A DNA stretch of 64,000 nucleotides from Quercus robur (Eukaryota; Streptophyta; Magnoliopsida; Fagales; Fagaceae). The stretch covers positions 10,157,974 to 10,221,973 of the forward strand of contig NC_065536.1 in NCBI RefSeq assembly GCF_932294415.1. Reading direction: 5' to 3'. The notes beneath the pieces were generated by a model. The model saw only the letters and a list, made by a program, of their open reading frames with translations, searched no databases and was not told the DNA's origin. Shown here piece by piece: positions 24,801-37,640 of this stretch (its first letter is position 1; each line of letters begins with the position of its first letter). A program made the position numbers and the translations under genes.

Positions 24801-27025
24801 GGCAGAGATTTTTTTCACATTGTTCTGTACAGTTATCTATTATGACAAAATATGAAGATGAAATTCTTAACTGACATTGATTAAGTCAATCAAAAATAGA
24901 GGAAGAAGAAGAAGGAACTACACAATATAAACAAGTTCCATGATACTCACATTCATTTGCACATCTACTACAGGCTCTGCAACAAAGTTAGAAGCTCTTG
25001 AATACCAACTTGGATCATCTTCCTACACAAAAGGAAAATATAAAAAAATCAATTACCCAAGTTTCTACACGACATTACAAGAAAACGCCCCTAAAAAATC
25101 TTAATTGCATGGACCTCCAATATTTTCACAAAGAGACGCATAGCTTCTGTGGGAGACGTGTTTCCAAGCCCGCTCCAGCTGCATAAATAATAAAACCCTT
25201 GAGAAAACCAAATCCAGCAAAGGCCGCAGATATCAAATAAAGTCCACAAGTATACCATGTGCCATATCACCAATGATGTAACAAGGATCCCATTCATTAA
25301 TAACATCATCATCATCATATTTAACCAAATTCCTCCACATCCAGCAAACTCATATCCAACTCTCCACAGAAAATATAAAATGATTCGGTAACTGCCCAAT
25401 TTTTTTTTTTTTTTGATAAGTGGTAACTTCACAATTTTTTAAATGCCAACATTTCAAACTTCTCCCTCAACCACTTTTCAGCTTTCCTCATCCTAAGGCT
25501 TCAAGACCACTTTTTTCCTAATAGCATGTGTTCATTATAAGAAGCTACAAAAAAAAAAAAAAAAAAGGTACTCAACAAGATAACTTTCAAAAATCCCATT
25601 CCCTAGCAACTAGCTAATGCAATGGGTTCCCTAAGCAAAGCTCAAAACCTAGGCTCATCAGCTCATGTATGTGTTCTAAGGTCTGACAATCCTTTATGCC
25701 GTTTCCAAATATCACCAACTCATTTTAGAATACACAAATTAAAATATTGTGCTACAAGTGCAAAAATAAGCACAAATTTGTGTTTAACACATACACATTG
25801 GCATATGAAATGACAGCACAGGAGAGCTTAAGAGCACAAACCTCTTCCATTTGGTATGCTCAACAACTTTCCAAGAATTAGGTTCCGGTATGTTACAAGC
25901 TCCGACTGTCGCCTGCAACAGAAACAAATAACAAATTCAGCAATTAAATTCTTTTTAACAAAAATCTCAAATCAAACAAGCCATTCCTCTCTCTACAAAT
26001 AAATTCACGAATCAAATACTCCACACATAAATACTTAATTTGACATGTAGCTTAATCCCACTGATAAAGAAAACAACAAATTCATTTTTGAGCATCTCAA
26101 ATCAAACTAACAATTTCTCATTAAAACTAGAATTCATGATTCAAGTTTGTTCGCCAGAATTTCAAAATCAAAAAATCAATTCCTCATAAATTAATTCCAA
26201 AGATCCACCCATCAAATATTCATCATACAGATGCTTGAATTCACGAATCAAGTTTGTTCACCACAATTATGAATCGAATAAACAATTCCTCAATAAAAAT
26301 TAAAAAACACTAAGAGGATTCACCAAGCAAACACTCTGACACACACTGATACTCATCAAACAGATACTTGAATTCACGAATCAAGTTTGTTTGCCACAAT
26401 TGCAAATCAAACAAACAATTCGTCATTAGAAAAAATATATAAAACAAAACACTAAGATTCCACACACACTGATACTCAATTTGACACAAAGATTAACCTC
26501 AATTCATTACAACCAACTCTTATTTGGTCACCAAGAAGCTCAATTCTAGTCCCCCCCCCCCCAAAAAAAAGGGAATTCTCATTCACAAAAGTTTAAAATT
26601 CTCATCCCACATTTTCTCAGCAACCAAACACAACCCCAGATCAACCATTCCCAACACCCCAAAACCCCAGATCTACCTAAATCAACACTCAAAACGCAAC
26701 CATTTCATCACGAACTACCTACAACACATTGCACACAGCAACAGCAGTAGCAATTTCCCATTGATCTCACTCAGCACAAATCAAATTCACGCAATGCAAT
26801 AAACGGTGAGTATTGGAAACGAAAACAAAACGCAACGGATCGAAGAGAGACTGGAGGCAATACCTGTTGGTACAAGCCGTAAAGGAGAGCAGCGGACTCC
26901 TTAGAGAACTTAGAGGTGAGAGATTTGAAGGTCGAGTTGGTGTCGCCGTCGAAACCGGCGTATGAAGCCGCCGCATAGAACCGCTCCGGGTATTGCAGCC
27001 CAGAGCTTGCTCGAGCCATAGCCAT
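15893..27025 (-). CDS. ACBP4: Acyl-CoA-binding kelch-repeat protein (plant ACBP4/ACBP5 class)
   Basis: Eighteen exons on the minus strand: 26864-27025, 25842-25912, 25115-25178, 24951-25022, 23847-24041, 23675-23752, 23134-23244, 22877-22943, 21775-21836, 21204-21343, 19649-19775, 19452-19566, 18899-18987, 18660-18743, 18383-18577, 17592-17747, 16489-16548 and 15893-16081. All junctions are GT-AG and keep frame, giving 678 residues, close to the ~650-670 of Arabidopsis ACBP4/5. Residues ~13-105 form the acyl-CoA-binding domain (YPERFYAAASYAG, LLYGLYQQATVGACN, WSGLGN, EAM). Kelch repeats follow at ~189-480 (YIYGGNHNGRYLNDIH, LVIFGGQDA, LIFGGGSHATCFNDLHVLDL, VSFGGYNGRYNNE), then a C-terminal coiled coil (~545-650) ending GVWGWLAGTPSNENTDDA. 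The family binds long-chain acyl-CoA esters in the cytosol. The start is the ATG at 27025; a second ATG lies two codons later. Confidence 0.95.
20055..20890. mobile_element. Probable inverted-repeat transposon remnant in ACBP intron 10
   Basis: The ends gttgttaaaagcacactta (about 20061) and taagtgcgcttgactctttaaccaac (about 20858-20881) form an imperfect inverted pair, extended inwards by aggcac/aagcg-type words (ggcacttcgcttggctgaag against ttgtgcctac and cttcaatcaggc). No clear target duplication was found. The interior is AT-rich and contains a tandem ~46-bp duplication (ttatacaaacactattctta at about 20295 and 20341). Confidence 0.5.
20985..21235. repeat. Tandem duplication of the exon-10/intron-10 junction of the ACBP gene
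   Basis: The stretch from gaaaaaattggttatgcaat (about 21162) to catctatttcatccca (about 21224) is repeated at about 21026-21090 as gaaaaaattggttatgaaat to catctatttcaaccca. The copy contains the last ~20 bases of exon 10 and its donor (minus strand GTGTAAGAC) inside the intron, 137 bp downstream of the true donor at 21203. An A run (21126-21150) lies between the copies. Confidence 0.85.
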
Positions 27026-28030
27026 CTCTCTCTCTCTCTCTCTCAATCAATCAATCAGATCGATCAGACTCTGATTCCTTTCGTTTCTGCAATTTTTGTA
27101 GACTCAGGTTATAGAATATGAAAAATGTTTTTTTTTTTTTTTTTTTTTTAATTATGGGACGTGGGTTGGGTTTTGTTTTTGTTTATGTTGTTTTTTGTTA
27201 TGGTAAGTCGTAGCTGTCTGACTCTCTGTGTTTCTCTCTCTAAGATTAGATCGACGGGAAAACGTGTCAATTTCTGATTGGGTGGGATGGGAAACGTGTT
27301 CTGAGATGTAAACTACGTTAACTTTTCGTTACAGACCGACACGACTTTTTATGTTGGGAATTTTTACTAGTATTTGTAAATTTTTGTTTTATTTTTGGTA
27401 AGTTTTTTAATTTGTATATATATAATTTGTTTTTCGAGGAATGTGAGTCATACGACCTCTTGTTTCACAATTTCCTTTGTATGATTGTGATTGAGAATTG
27501 AGTTCGGTTTTGACGTAGACTTTTACATTTGGGAGAATTGTTATTTTCGTCATTAAAGTTTTTATTATTTTAGTACTTAAATTTTATTATTCGTGTTTTT
27601 TTTAGATAATTATTATTATTATTATTATTATTATTATTTGTTGTGTTAAGTTTGTCCTTTTGTCAACTGTGATTTATTAAATTACCATTTGGGGAGGTAA
27701 TCTCTAGTCTCTAGTGATAGGATGTGTTTGTAACTCATCACAACGACAAGTTTAAGAGTTGTGAGTATAAGTAATGACACGTTTTATTAATGTGTGAGTA
27801 TAAGTAATGACACGTTTTATTAATGTCCAAGCGATCTCACATCATAACGCAATGCAAGGAATTAAAAAAAATCTTATAAAATTACCATTAAGTCTAACAA
27901 GGGTGGTACTTAAGTACACGAACCTAATACATACACCTAGTGAATTATACCTTCTTTTCTTTCTTTTTTTGAAGAAAAACAGTGCATTATCATTAACTGT
28001 GGCTTTTAAAATTAACTTGAAGTACATCAG
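27026..28030. other. ACBP 5' region and intergenic spacer
   Basis: A CT tract (27025-27044; GA in the transcript) lies just upstream of the ATG, then a T run near 27128-27149 and an att microsatellite near 27610-27640. No convincing TATA box was picked out. From about 27800 the spacer merges into the 3' part of the LINE. Confidence 0.5.
27761..27826. repeat. Perfect 33-bp tandem repeat, two copies
   Basis: The unit starting gtgagtataagtaatgacac and ending ttattaatgt occurs at 27761-27793 and again at 27794-27826 without a mismatch. Confidence 0.9.
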
Positions 28031-30480
28031 TAATGTCTGGTAGTACATCTTCCAAACAGACTTGTAAAAAATGAGAAAGTATTGCTTGCCTCGCAAGTAA
28101 GTGAGCTACAGTATTACAATACCTACGTACATGTGAATAACTTAACTCTGAAAAACAACGGGCTAAATACCACATGTCCTTAACAATGTGTCCAAAGTGG
28201 GATTAGTGGTATGAATCGATTTTGAGTGCATTGACAAGAATTTGGGAATCCCCTTCCAACACCACTCTTGTGAAACCAATTTCCTATGCTAACTCCAGTG
28301 CCCTCCGTGCTGCCAACGCCTCCACTTCAATAGCTGTCGTGGGGAGTAGGATTTGTTGCGTAAGTGACACCATGACCTACCCACTGTTATTTCGAATAAC
28401 TACTCCTATTCCTACACAATTTTCTGCCTAAAACAGAGCACCATCGAAGTTAAGCTTGTACTGATATCTCCCTGGTGACTCCCATCGTGTTGGTGGCCTG
28501 CCCACATGCGATACCGTGGTTGTGTTGTGGAGAGAAAAGTCTCGCAATCTGTCCCTAGCTTGTGTTAGCAGCTATCCAAGTGCTTCTCCCTTTTTCCCGA
28601 CCCTTAGATTATTTCTTCTATTCCACACTGCCCAAACCACCATGGAGAACAATGTCAGATCTCTGTTCTCTATGATAATACAACCAATGATGTCGATGAA
28701 CGAAGATGCTTGTCATAAATTACTATGGTTCCATAAGGGAGTCTGGACCATAGTTCATCTAGTTTCGGGCATAGATAGAGAGCATGAACAATATCTTCAT
28801 GTTGCTTCTAGCAGAGTTCACAATAGTCTTCAGCAATGATTTTGCGCCTAACTAGGTTCGTCTTCGTAGGTAGGGAGTTTCTTGATGCTCTCCACACTGT
28901 TTCACCTTGCTCGGAACTGGTAGGCTCCAAATCGAATGCTATAGTGGTTTTAGGAGCTCATACTCAGACTACCCAGGTTGGTTGTTTCGAGCTTTTAGCT
29001 GCAAGAACTTGTAACCCGATTTAACCGAGTACTCCCCATTCGGGCTGTATGGCTAGATTAGTTCATCTGGTTGTTCCGTGTTGCGTAGATGAATACTTTT
29101 AATCATTGTCGCTTCAAAACTCAGCATTGCCGATTCCAATAAATCTATCCTCCAGCATTTTTGATCTTCGTGAATGAGGCTGCACACTTTTGCAGATGGC
29201 AGTATGTTGCTTCTTGATGACAAAACTTTTGGAAAATGTTTCCGAGGTAGCCATCTATCTTCCCAAATGTTAATTGATTTTCCATCCCCTACCCTCCAAC
29301 TCGCCCCTCGTTGGATCACTTCTCTCCCTCGTAGGATGCTTTTCCAAGCATATGATGCAGAACTTGGACTAGATGCTTCCATGACCAAGTTATTTGGAAA
29401 GAATTTCACCTGGAAGACCTGGTAAAATAGTGAATTTTTGTCATGCAGTAGGCGCCATGTTTTTTTTGCCAGCAACTCATCATTGAATTGGCATAAATTT
29501 TTAAATCCCATTCCACCCTGTGACTTAGGCTTGCGTAACTCTTCCCAAGTTATCCAATGTACCTTGCGGCCTTTTCCCCTTTGTCCCCAAAAATATCTCT
29601 GGATAAGCGCTTCTATGTCATGGCATAATCCAACCTGTAGCTTGAAGCATGACATGGTATAGGTGGGGAGTGCTTGAGCCATTGCCTTGATTAAAATTTC
29701 ACGCCTTGCTTGAGATAAGAGCTTACCCTCCTAACCTTGAAGCTTCTTCCACACTTGCTACTTTATATTGTTGAAACTTTCTTTTTTCTTTCTGCCAATG
29801 AAGCTTGGAAGTCCCAAATACTTTTCGTATTGTTGTACAACAGGCACTTCAAGAGCCTCTTTTATTGTATCTTGTATCTCCTGGGTTGTGGATTTGCTGA
29901 AGAACAGAGTTTTTTTATCTCTGTTAATTTGCTGTCCTGATGCTCTCTCATAAGTAGCAAGGATCTCCAATAGCTTCTCACATTCACTTGCCTTTGCCTT
30001 GCAAAAAATAAGATTGTCATATGCAAAAAGGAGATGAGTTAGTTTGGGTCCATTTTGACAAATTGATACACCCCTTATATCTCCAATATCTTCAGCCTTT
30101 TTAAGCAAACCATGGAAACCCTTAATACATGACAGGAATAGATATGGGGAAAGAGGGTTGCCTTGGGGAAGTCCTTTAGTGGGTGTGATGTGTCCATGTG
30201 GTTCCCCATTAATCAACACCGAATAAGTGGTAGCTGTAGAAATACATTGCATCATAAGATTTGTCTAGGTATCATCAAAACTCATTTTTTTTCATCAGCT
30301 TCTCCATATATTCCTACTCCACTCTGTCATAGGCCTTGCTTATATCTAACTTGAGCGCCATATAGCCTGTGTTACCCGAACTGTGATTTCTCATGTAATG
30401 AAGTGTTTCAAAGGCCGCCATGATGTTATCTGAAATTAACCTGTCCATCACAAAGGCGCTTTGTTGTTCAACAAAACTAC
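28030..30480 (-). mobile_element. L1-type LINE, 5'-truncated and inactive
   Basis: Minus-strand order is reverse transcriptase, zinc-finger/thumb region, RNase H. Upstream of 30255 the frame-broken start reads [24 protein letters not shown] residues (about 30290-30370), typical of the LINE RT palm. Frame 29758-30255 has LINGEPHGHITPTKGLPQGNPLSP and LLFAYDNLIFC, where LLFADDxLxFC is expected, so one catalytic Asp is Tyr. Frame 29053-29682 gives the region ending in the zf-RVT domain (WGQRGKGRKVHWITWEEL, KSQGGMGFKNL, GASWRVGDGKSINIWEDRW). At about 28220-28480 a frame with internal stops gives RNase H (NFDGA, IEVEALAARRALELA, VLEGDSQ). ORF1 and the endonuclease are absent. Confidence 0.9.
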
Positions 30481-32100
30481 ATCGTATTATGTATATAAAT
30501 AGTAATGGACAAAATTGTCATTATGTAATGAACCTAACAAAGTATATGATATAGATATATGATTTTTATTAAATAAATTTTTGTAAACCAAAAGTACCAA
30601 AGTTCCACCAACCCTTTGCATTTCAAAATTTTCATTTTCACGAAGAACTGAAATGAATGGTCAAAATGAAAATTTTGAAATATAAATGGCCAAATGGGGA
30701 GCTAAATCAAACATGGAAGCTTAAAATGAATAAATTGGAAAAGTAAAAGGTCAAGATAATAAAAAAAATCAAAGGTCAAAAGTGTACTTTAGCCTAAAAT
30801 TTTCAAGAAAATTATTAAAAATTATCTTGAATGACAATGTGTAACCTTTCAACTTTTAATGATCTCATTAAAAAAAATGAAAAATAAAAATAAAAAACTC
30901 TTAATGATCTATTTAGACTTTAGAGTTTAGCACCATCTAAGTATCTATAGAGTTTTAATCATCAAGATTGTGCAATTATGAGCTTCCCCCTAAAAATAAA
31001 TAAATAAATAAACTTTAAAAAAAAAAAGTTATAGTGTGAATTTGGATAGTGGCAGGTTACACGTTTTGCGTGTCTGCATTTTTTTCCTTCGATTTTTTGC
31101 ATTGTTTATGGAATCCACAAGTATGGAATCTAACAAAATCAACTTTCAAACTGGGTCTCACGGCACTATTCACATATTTAAAAATTATTTTACTACAATA
31201 TTTTCAGTTTTCAGTTTTTAGCAATAAGCGGTATCTAAACAGGCTCATAGTGAGCATTGGGCAAACGCATACTACAATAATAAAGTGGTTTGACATTGTA
31301 ACCCATGTTTGATAATTGAATTGAAAGAGAGCTTTTAAATATTACAAGATGAAAGTACATTGTATTTTCTTTTAAATAATTTAATAGTTAAAGAGGAGAA
31401 AATTTGAGTCATGAACGTCTCTATTGGAAACAATAAGATATGCTAACTAATTAAACAATAAGCTCTTGACCCTTATATTTTAATACCTATTAAAGCAACC
31501 ACCCACCACAGTTACACCAAAATTCCACCAATCGCCCACCACAACTACATCATTGCCATTATCACCACCCTAAAAATTCTATTAACCAAGAACCAAAAAA
31601 AAAAAAAAAAATGATAGAATTCTACTTTAGCATAATCTAAATGTATATGTGTGTAAAACTCATTCCTGAAAACTTGAACTCTAGCATTTGCCCCCCACAT
31701 TTTACAGACACTTATACTTGTAAGGTGACTATTATGCTAATAGTATGCAATGGTTATTAACCAATGTTTTAAGAGACTTAAATTTTCTTAGCATAAATTG
31801 TCAAAACATTTGCATTAAAGAGCTTTAAGATCATTTAAAATTGAAAGCAATTTTAAGGGTGCAACTGAAGACATCTTCAATACAAAAGTTGAAACTCAGA
31901 GCTTTAATTGAAAAAGTACTATATTAATTCTTAACTTTTAAGCATAGTAATTTACCAAATATTCCAAATGCTAAAGATCTTTTTCAGTTAAATTTACTAC
32001 TAGAGCTTTATCTTTAAGTAGGTTTTCAGTTTTTAAGGGTGCCCTTATCTACTTAACAAAATTACCAAACATGTGGCATTTTTTTGGCTAAATAGTTTAA
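30481..32100. other. Intergenic, AT-rich, no gene seen
   Basis: I see no gene in this stretch. It has A runs near 31014-31026 and 31594-31611. The overlapping frames at 31036 and 31049 lack any recognisable motif. Confidence 0.5.
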
Positions 32101-32136
32101 GGGTTTTAGGATCCGTTTGGGTTGAGGGTGAGAGAG

Positions 32137-32205
32137 GGGGAGTAGAGTAGAATAGTATTAGCTCAAAATTAACCTATTATCAACCAACTCTACTCTACTC
32201 TCCCC
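32137..32205. repeat. MITE-like hairpin, right side cut off
   Basis: ggggagtagagtaga (32137-32151) and tctactctactctcccc (32189-32205) form an inverted pair around a 37-base loop. The left side continues outwards as cgtttgggttgagggtgag, a common plant MITE end, but the matching right end is missing and is replaced at 32208 by unrelated sequence starting TGTGGACACTCC. Confidence 0.65.
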
Positions 32206-33179
32206 ACTGTGGACACTCCTAATTTTCCAGAACTTAGGTGTTTCGTCTCACATTGGGTTCTTGACGACGAAACTCTTGTGTGCATGTGTATCTAGAGTGG
32301 GGTGTGTGAGTCCCTTCTTTTTTTTTACCACCAACCATTGGTTTTGTATTAGGTGTGATTGGTCACCTAGATGTCTAATTTATTTTAAGTTACATAATTA
32401 ACTAAACTAAATTTTAAAGGATTTGTTAATTAAGGCAAACCAAAAGTCTTTGATCCAAAGATCTTAGACTCACATGTTTGGTTAAGTGTGGGGGAAGGTG
32501 TTAGTCACCCCACAACGCCTATCCAAAAATAACACCTCATTTTAATTTATTTCAAACGTTAACTTTTTATGAAGAAATAGAATACTTGGCAATTTGATTT
32601 AAAAAAGAAAAATTTTTTTGCAAACAATATACATATATATATATATATATATACATGTGGGTAAATATTTACCATATAGCTATCATGTGAATATTAACTC
32701 CAACAAAATATTTACAATCAAAATATGTGAGATATATACATAAGTAACATATGAGAGAGTATACAAGTATACTTTACAATAGCATGTGAGTATTTATTTA
32801 CTATATAGCTATCATATGAGTACTAAATACTATACAAAAACAAATCACAACATAAAAATAAATAAATAAATAAAAATAGTTGAAAGAGTAGCACCTTGTT
32901 GTCATCCACCATTTTCTCATTTTAATCATGCAAAAAGATGACAAAGAAAACTCATTAGTGCCAAAAAATATTAGGGACAATGTAAACTTATAGGATATCT
33001 AAAGGCTCAAGAGAATGAACCTTGAATACAAATCCTCAAACTACCACTATTCTAAGAAAATTAAAAAGCTATAATGTTAACTTTTATTGTTTTAGAAAAA
33101 CACATTTTTTAGAAAAATTTTTTACTGTGAAGTTTTGAGAAAAACATTTTTTTTACGTGGTAAAACACTTTTCCAAAAG

Positions 33180-33909
33180 TGTAGGGGCAAAGACTCCAAA
33201 TCATGTAATGGGTTTTGGGCCTCACCCGAGACAATTGATAAAGTCCGAGGAGAGGAAATGGTTGCTAAAGGAATTTCTAATTTAGCTCTCATAGGCAAGG
33301 AGCATTTGGAGGACGATCCGAGGAGGAATGCCTCCTCGGATGTGATGAATGTAGCTCAAATGTGCATTTTGGCGATTAGAAGGACCCCTCAATAGGCACT
33401 AGCAACAGGAATGTACCTCACAAACTCGCGGGGAAGAAGGAAACGTAAAATATCTGAGGAAAAGCTGCTACCACTACATTAAATGCATTGCAGCTACTTT
33501 TCTGGCCGCATTTATGTGGAAAGGACCTCTGAACAGTGCTGCCTTGGCCATCACAACTCACAGAAGGCTGAAGAAAGGTGTCTGATGGGACTGGTACTCA
33601 AGTAAGGACTCGGATGATCAACAAGTGTAGGATCAAGATAGCTCCAAAAAGGCTATATAATGAGAGAAATCCCCAGAAAGGGGAGGGCATGCAGTAGCAA
33701 TCTAAACTATCATAATATTCGACGATGATTAGTATATTATCATTTACCTTCCTTGGACTGAAAATCTATGGATATCAATGCGTTTTATTTGTGTTTAATC
33801 GTTGTAGGACCTAGTTTTACGACCCATTCTCTACAAATTCATTATTTCTGGGCTTGTTGGACCAAGGACTCATACCTCTTGGGCTTGGGCCCCAAATCGT
33901 GACCTTACA
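33180..33909 (+). mobile_element. Solo LTR C with perfect 5-bp target duplication
   Basis: Starts TGTAGGGGCAAAG, ends GTGACCTTACA, and is flanked by aaaag at 33175-33179 and 33910-33914. It contains cgaggaggaatgcctcctcg, a near-palindrome, and tctgatgggactggtactca, aligning with solo LTRs A (inverted) and B (direct). A promoter-like ctatataatgag lies at about 33653. Confidence 0.9.
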
Positions 33910-34249
33910 AAAAGGTATTTCTTTATTTTTTTTAAGGAAGAGAGAAAATTTTTTTTCTTGAAAAAACAACATGGTATAATTTTTTAAAACTTTTTTTTTT
34001 TTTTTTGGTTTTTAGTAAAAACTGGTTTTCTTTAGGAAAGGAAAGAAGACAAGTTCTTTTGAAAACAACTATATACATTGTACAAACAATTTTCTCCAAA
34101 GTGGTAAAAATGTCTTATGAAAACATTTCCTTTTGAAAACATGTATTTTTTGAAGAAAGCATTTTTTCAAAGCACACTTTTCTATATAGAAAACAATTTT
34201 GAAAACATTTTATTTTTGAAATTTTGAAAACAATTTTATATTATGCTAT

Positions 34250-34875
34250 TGTGCGCACCAAAGACGGGTTTACTGGGCCAAACTGCTACTTGGGCTCACA
34301 ACTTATTTGTATGGTGGGTTTGGGTATTCTACTTTGGGTTGTTCTAGGTTTAGAGACTCAATGAGATCACTGTTCTCTCTTTTCTCTACGTTTCTTCCTC
34401 TCAGACCCTCTTTTTCTCTCTCTTTTCTCTCCACAAAATTGCATCCCCCTTCCATTCATTAGTTTCTCCTATTTTTAGCCCATTGTTAATGGGAGGATCA
34501 TCATTATATTTTTAACTAGTACAAAGAGAGGTCCAATGTTGATAAATTTAAGTGGATGTTTAGGTATGAGTGGCTTTGGAAATGGTTCCCATTGCAGCAA
34601 GTGTGCTCGGCAGCGGAGTTTCCTAGGGTTCTACTGAGCACCCAAATGGTGATATGACCGAGCATGTGTATATTGTCCGGGGATGATTTTCCAAGCAGTA
34701 TGTGAGCAGGGCACCCGCAGTCCGCCTTTCAAGTATTCAGACAACACCCAGCTTAGACTCGTAGTTATTGTGGGCTTAGGACGGGATCCTTAGCGGTGCG
34801 GAGGTTGGACTCCCGGCCCATATTATTAATCCATGACCCAAGGCCCAAATGGACTTGGATGTTAGGTGCCGTACA
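34250..34875 (+). mobile_element. Solo LTR E with perfect 5-bp target duplication
   Basis: Starts TGTGCGCACC and ends GGTGCCGTACA, imperfect inverted ends, flanked by gctat at 34245-34249 and 34876-34880. At 626 bp it is GC-richer than its host. It does not resemble solo LTRs A-D in its interior, so it is a separate family. Strand assignment is uncertain. Confidence 0.85.
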
Positions 34876-35933
34876 GCTATGTTTGTTTCAGCATTAACGT
34901 TTTTTTGAAAATGGTTAATTTTCTAGAGAGCATTTTCTGAAAAACTATCTCATTTTTCTGGTGTTTGGTAACAACCTTGAAAATTGGCTTGAGAATATTT
35001 TCTGACGTTTGGTATCCACAATTTTTATAACATTTCTTGTATAATTTAAAACAGGTATAATATGTGTATTGTGCAAACCCATCTAATATAATCAATATAA
35101 ATAAACAATAAAAAAACCAAGAATGAATTTGGTTTTCAAACTAAAATTTTGACAACGAATACAATCAAAATTAGCTGTCCAATTTCCATGATCTCAAATA
35201 CTCATCTTGTTCATGTATATGAACATTATTTTTGATAAGTAACGAAAGATATATTATTATAAAAAAACCAACTAAGTACACTGGAAGTGTACTATAGTGG
35301 CACAAATCAAGAGCAAAAATATATATATATTAACCATACTTCTCATAATTCAAGATAACCATTATACCCATAAGTTCCATTTTAAATAGTTCAAAATGTC
35401 ACATAGGCCAAATAGTTTGATAAATACCAAAAAATTTTATAGAACTGTTGACGAGTCTGTAAGGAGAAAAAAAAAAACCTTATTAAAAAATGGTGTTATA
35501 GAGGGGGGAAGAAATAGGGAGAAAAAAGAGAAGAGAGGTAGATAGAGAGAGAAATCTGTGGGTAGAGAAGAGGCCAGAGGGGGTGATAGTGAGGGTGTGA
35601 GAAAAGAGAGAAAAAAAAAAAAAGGAAGAGAAGAAATGAGAGAGTTTATTGTGAGAAAAACTAAATGAGCGAAAAAAAATATTGTTTCCTGAGTTAGAAG
35701 AATATAATATTTATAGGAATTATGCGCTACATGAGAGAGAGATTGTTTTCCAATTTTTATTTAATTTTTGGGAGAACAACCTATAGAAAATAAGCCTTAT
35801 TTTTATAAGAGTTTTCCGTTGACAAATTTTTATTTTTATTTTTATTTTTTATTTTTATTTTTTTGTTACCAAATATTGGAAAATGTAGAAAACTATCTTC
35901 ATAGAAGGTTTTTCAGTAAAACAAACAGAGCAT
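34876..35933. mobile_element. Inverted-repeat element remnant split by solo LTR E
   Basis: Left end atgctatgtttgttt (34243-34249 joined to 34881 onwards after removing LTR E) and right end aaacaaacagagcat (35918-35932) are an inverted pair with one mismatch in 15. Both ends lead into ccaatatttggtaac/ggtgtttggtaac words, again inverted. A GA-rich centre (35460-35660) separates the arms. No 8-bp target duplication was found, so the hAT-like label is tentative. Confidence 0.5.
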
Positions 35934-36420
35934 ACTATGGTGGGTGGTTGCTTTAATAGATTTTTTATTTTGAAAACAGTTTTAGGAAATAGATTTTTTT
36001 AAAAAAAAGGGTTTTTAGAAAACAAATTACTTTATATTGAAAACAGTTTTATAGAAAACAGATTTTTTAGAAAAAAACTTTTTTGAAAACAATTTTTTAG
36101 AAAGCAGATTTTTTTTTTTTTTTTTTAATTTGAAAGAAATTTTTAGAAAACAGATTTTTTTTTTTTAGGTTTTGGATTTCCCTAAAAAAATATATATATT
36201 TTTTTTAATTTTATTTTGAAAACTTTTTTTTTTTTTTTTTTTTTGTAAAAAGGAAGAGCATCTTGAGAAAAGGTTTTTGTTTTGAAAACTCTTTAAAAGG
36301 AAAATACTTTTCCTAAAAAGATCTTTTTATTTGAAAAAAAAAATTCATCATTTTTTAGAAAGAGGTGGGAAAAGATTTAGGAAAAAAAAAAAAGCATTTT
36401 CTTAGAATAGTGTGTAGAGG

Positions 36421-36766
36421 AAATGTTCTACCCAAGCATATTTAATTTATGGCAACTTTAATGATAAGAAATATAAAGAAACAATACTAATAAAGTGTAG
36501 AAAATAAAGTGCAAAAATTTAAATGACATAAAAGTAAAGAGCTTGGAATATTGTAAATGTTGATTAAAAAAGATTTTTTGTTTCCCTCTTAAATAAATTT
36601 TAATCTCTTTCAAGCCTTATGGATTTTTCATCATAAAGAAATCGGAGTTCTAAGTCATCACCTTTCTTATAAGACATACCCATATTGTGCTCTATTTGAG
36701 GTTTAAAAACCATTTAAGAAAGATGATAGAAAATCTTTTTTTTTGTTTGTTAGGTGTCTAGATATA

Positions 36767-36809
<43 letters not shown>

Positions 36810-37327
36810 TGCAATATAGTAAAGGGGAAGAGGGGGTGTATAAGAAATTAAATGGGATGACATAAAATAAAAGGGGATGGGGGTTGCTTGAAAGTAAGTG
36901 GGATGATATAAATTAAAAGGGGATGGGGATTGCTTAAAAGTAAATGGGATGACATAAATTAAAAGCAATAATAGTAAAATCCCTAGATGCCTTGGTGGGA
37001 TGAGATTTCTTCCTCCTAAGTGTACTTCTCATACAAATCCTAGGAAATGGTCCAATACCCATTTAGGGAAAACAAGCACAACAACAATAATATGAACATG
37101 AAAATAAAGAGAGAGAGATATACACAATATACACAAAAACTTAGGAAAATAAAGCAACTGTGACAACAAGAAAGATATTAAAAAAGAAGAAGAAGAAGAA
37201 GAAGATTTTATATATATAAGGAAATGATGATTGCAAGATAGTAAAGAGGGGGATGGGTGTAGTTATTAAGAAACTAATCCATCCCTATAGCCTTACCCAC
37301 AAAAATTACAAACAAAAATAGATGGAG

Positions 37328-37359
<32 letters not shown>

Positions 37360-37640
37360 AGTTTCCTAGAGAGAGAGAGAGAGAGAGAGAGAGAAAATTT
37401 TTTTCCTGAATTTCTAAAGGTATTTTTCCAGAATTTTCTTACCATTTTCTGATTTTCCTCACTTTTTTCTCCCTATTTCTCTATTTTTCATTCATTTTCT
37501 CCATCTTTCTTCATGATTTTTTCACAAAAATGGGGGGTATTTATAGGGGAAACGAGGAAATGAGAGGCTAGCATAAGTGTAAAGTGTAACATGTTATGTT
37601 TACCAAAAAAAAAGAAGTGTGTTACACTTATGCTAGCCTT
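36421..37640. other. AT-rich stretch with microsatellites and a short tandem repeat
   Basis: An AT microsatellite lies at 36775-36807, three copies of a ~60-bp unit (gggatgacataaattaaaag and aggggatgggggttgctt types) at about 36825-36965, gaa repeats near 37189-37204, and GT and GA tracts near 37349-37394. No gene seen. Confidence 0.55.
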
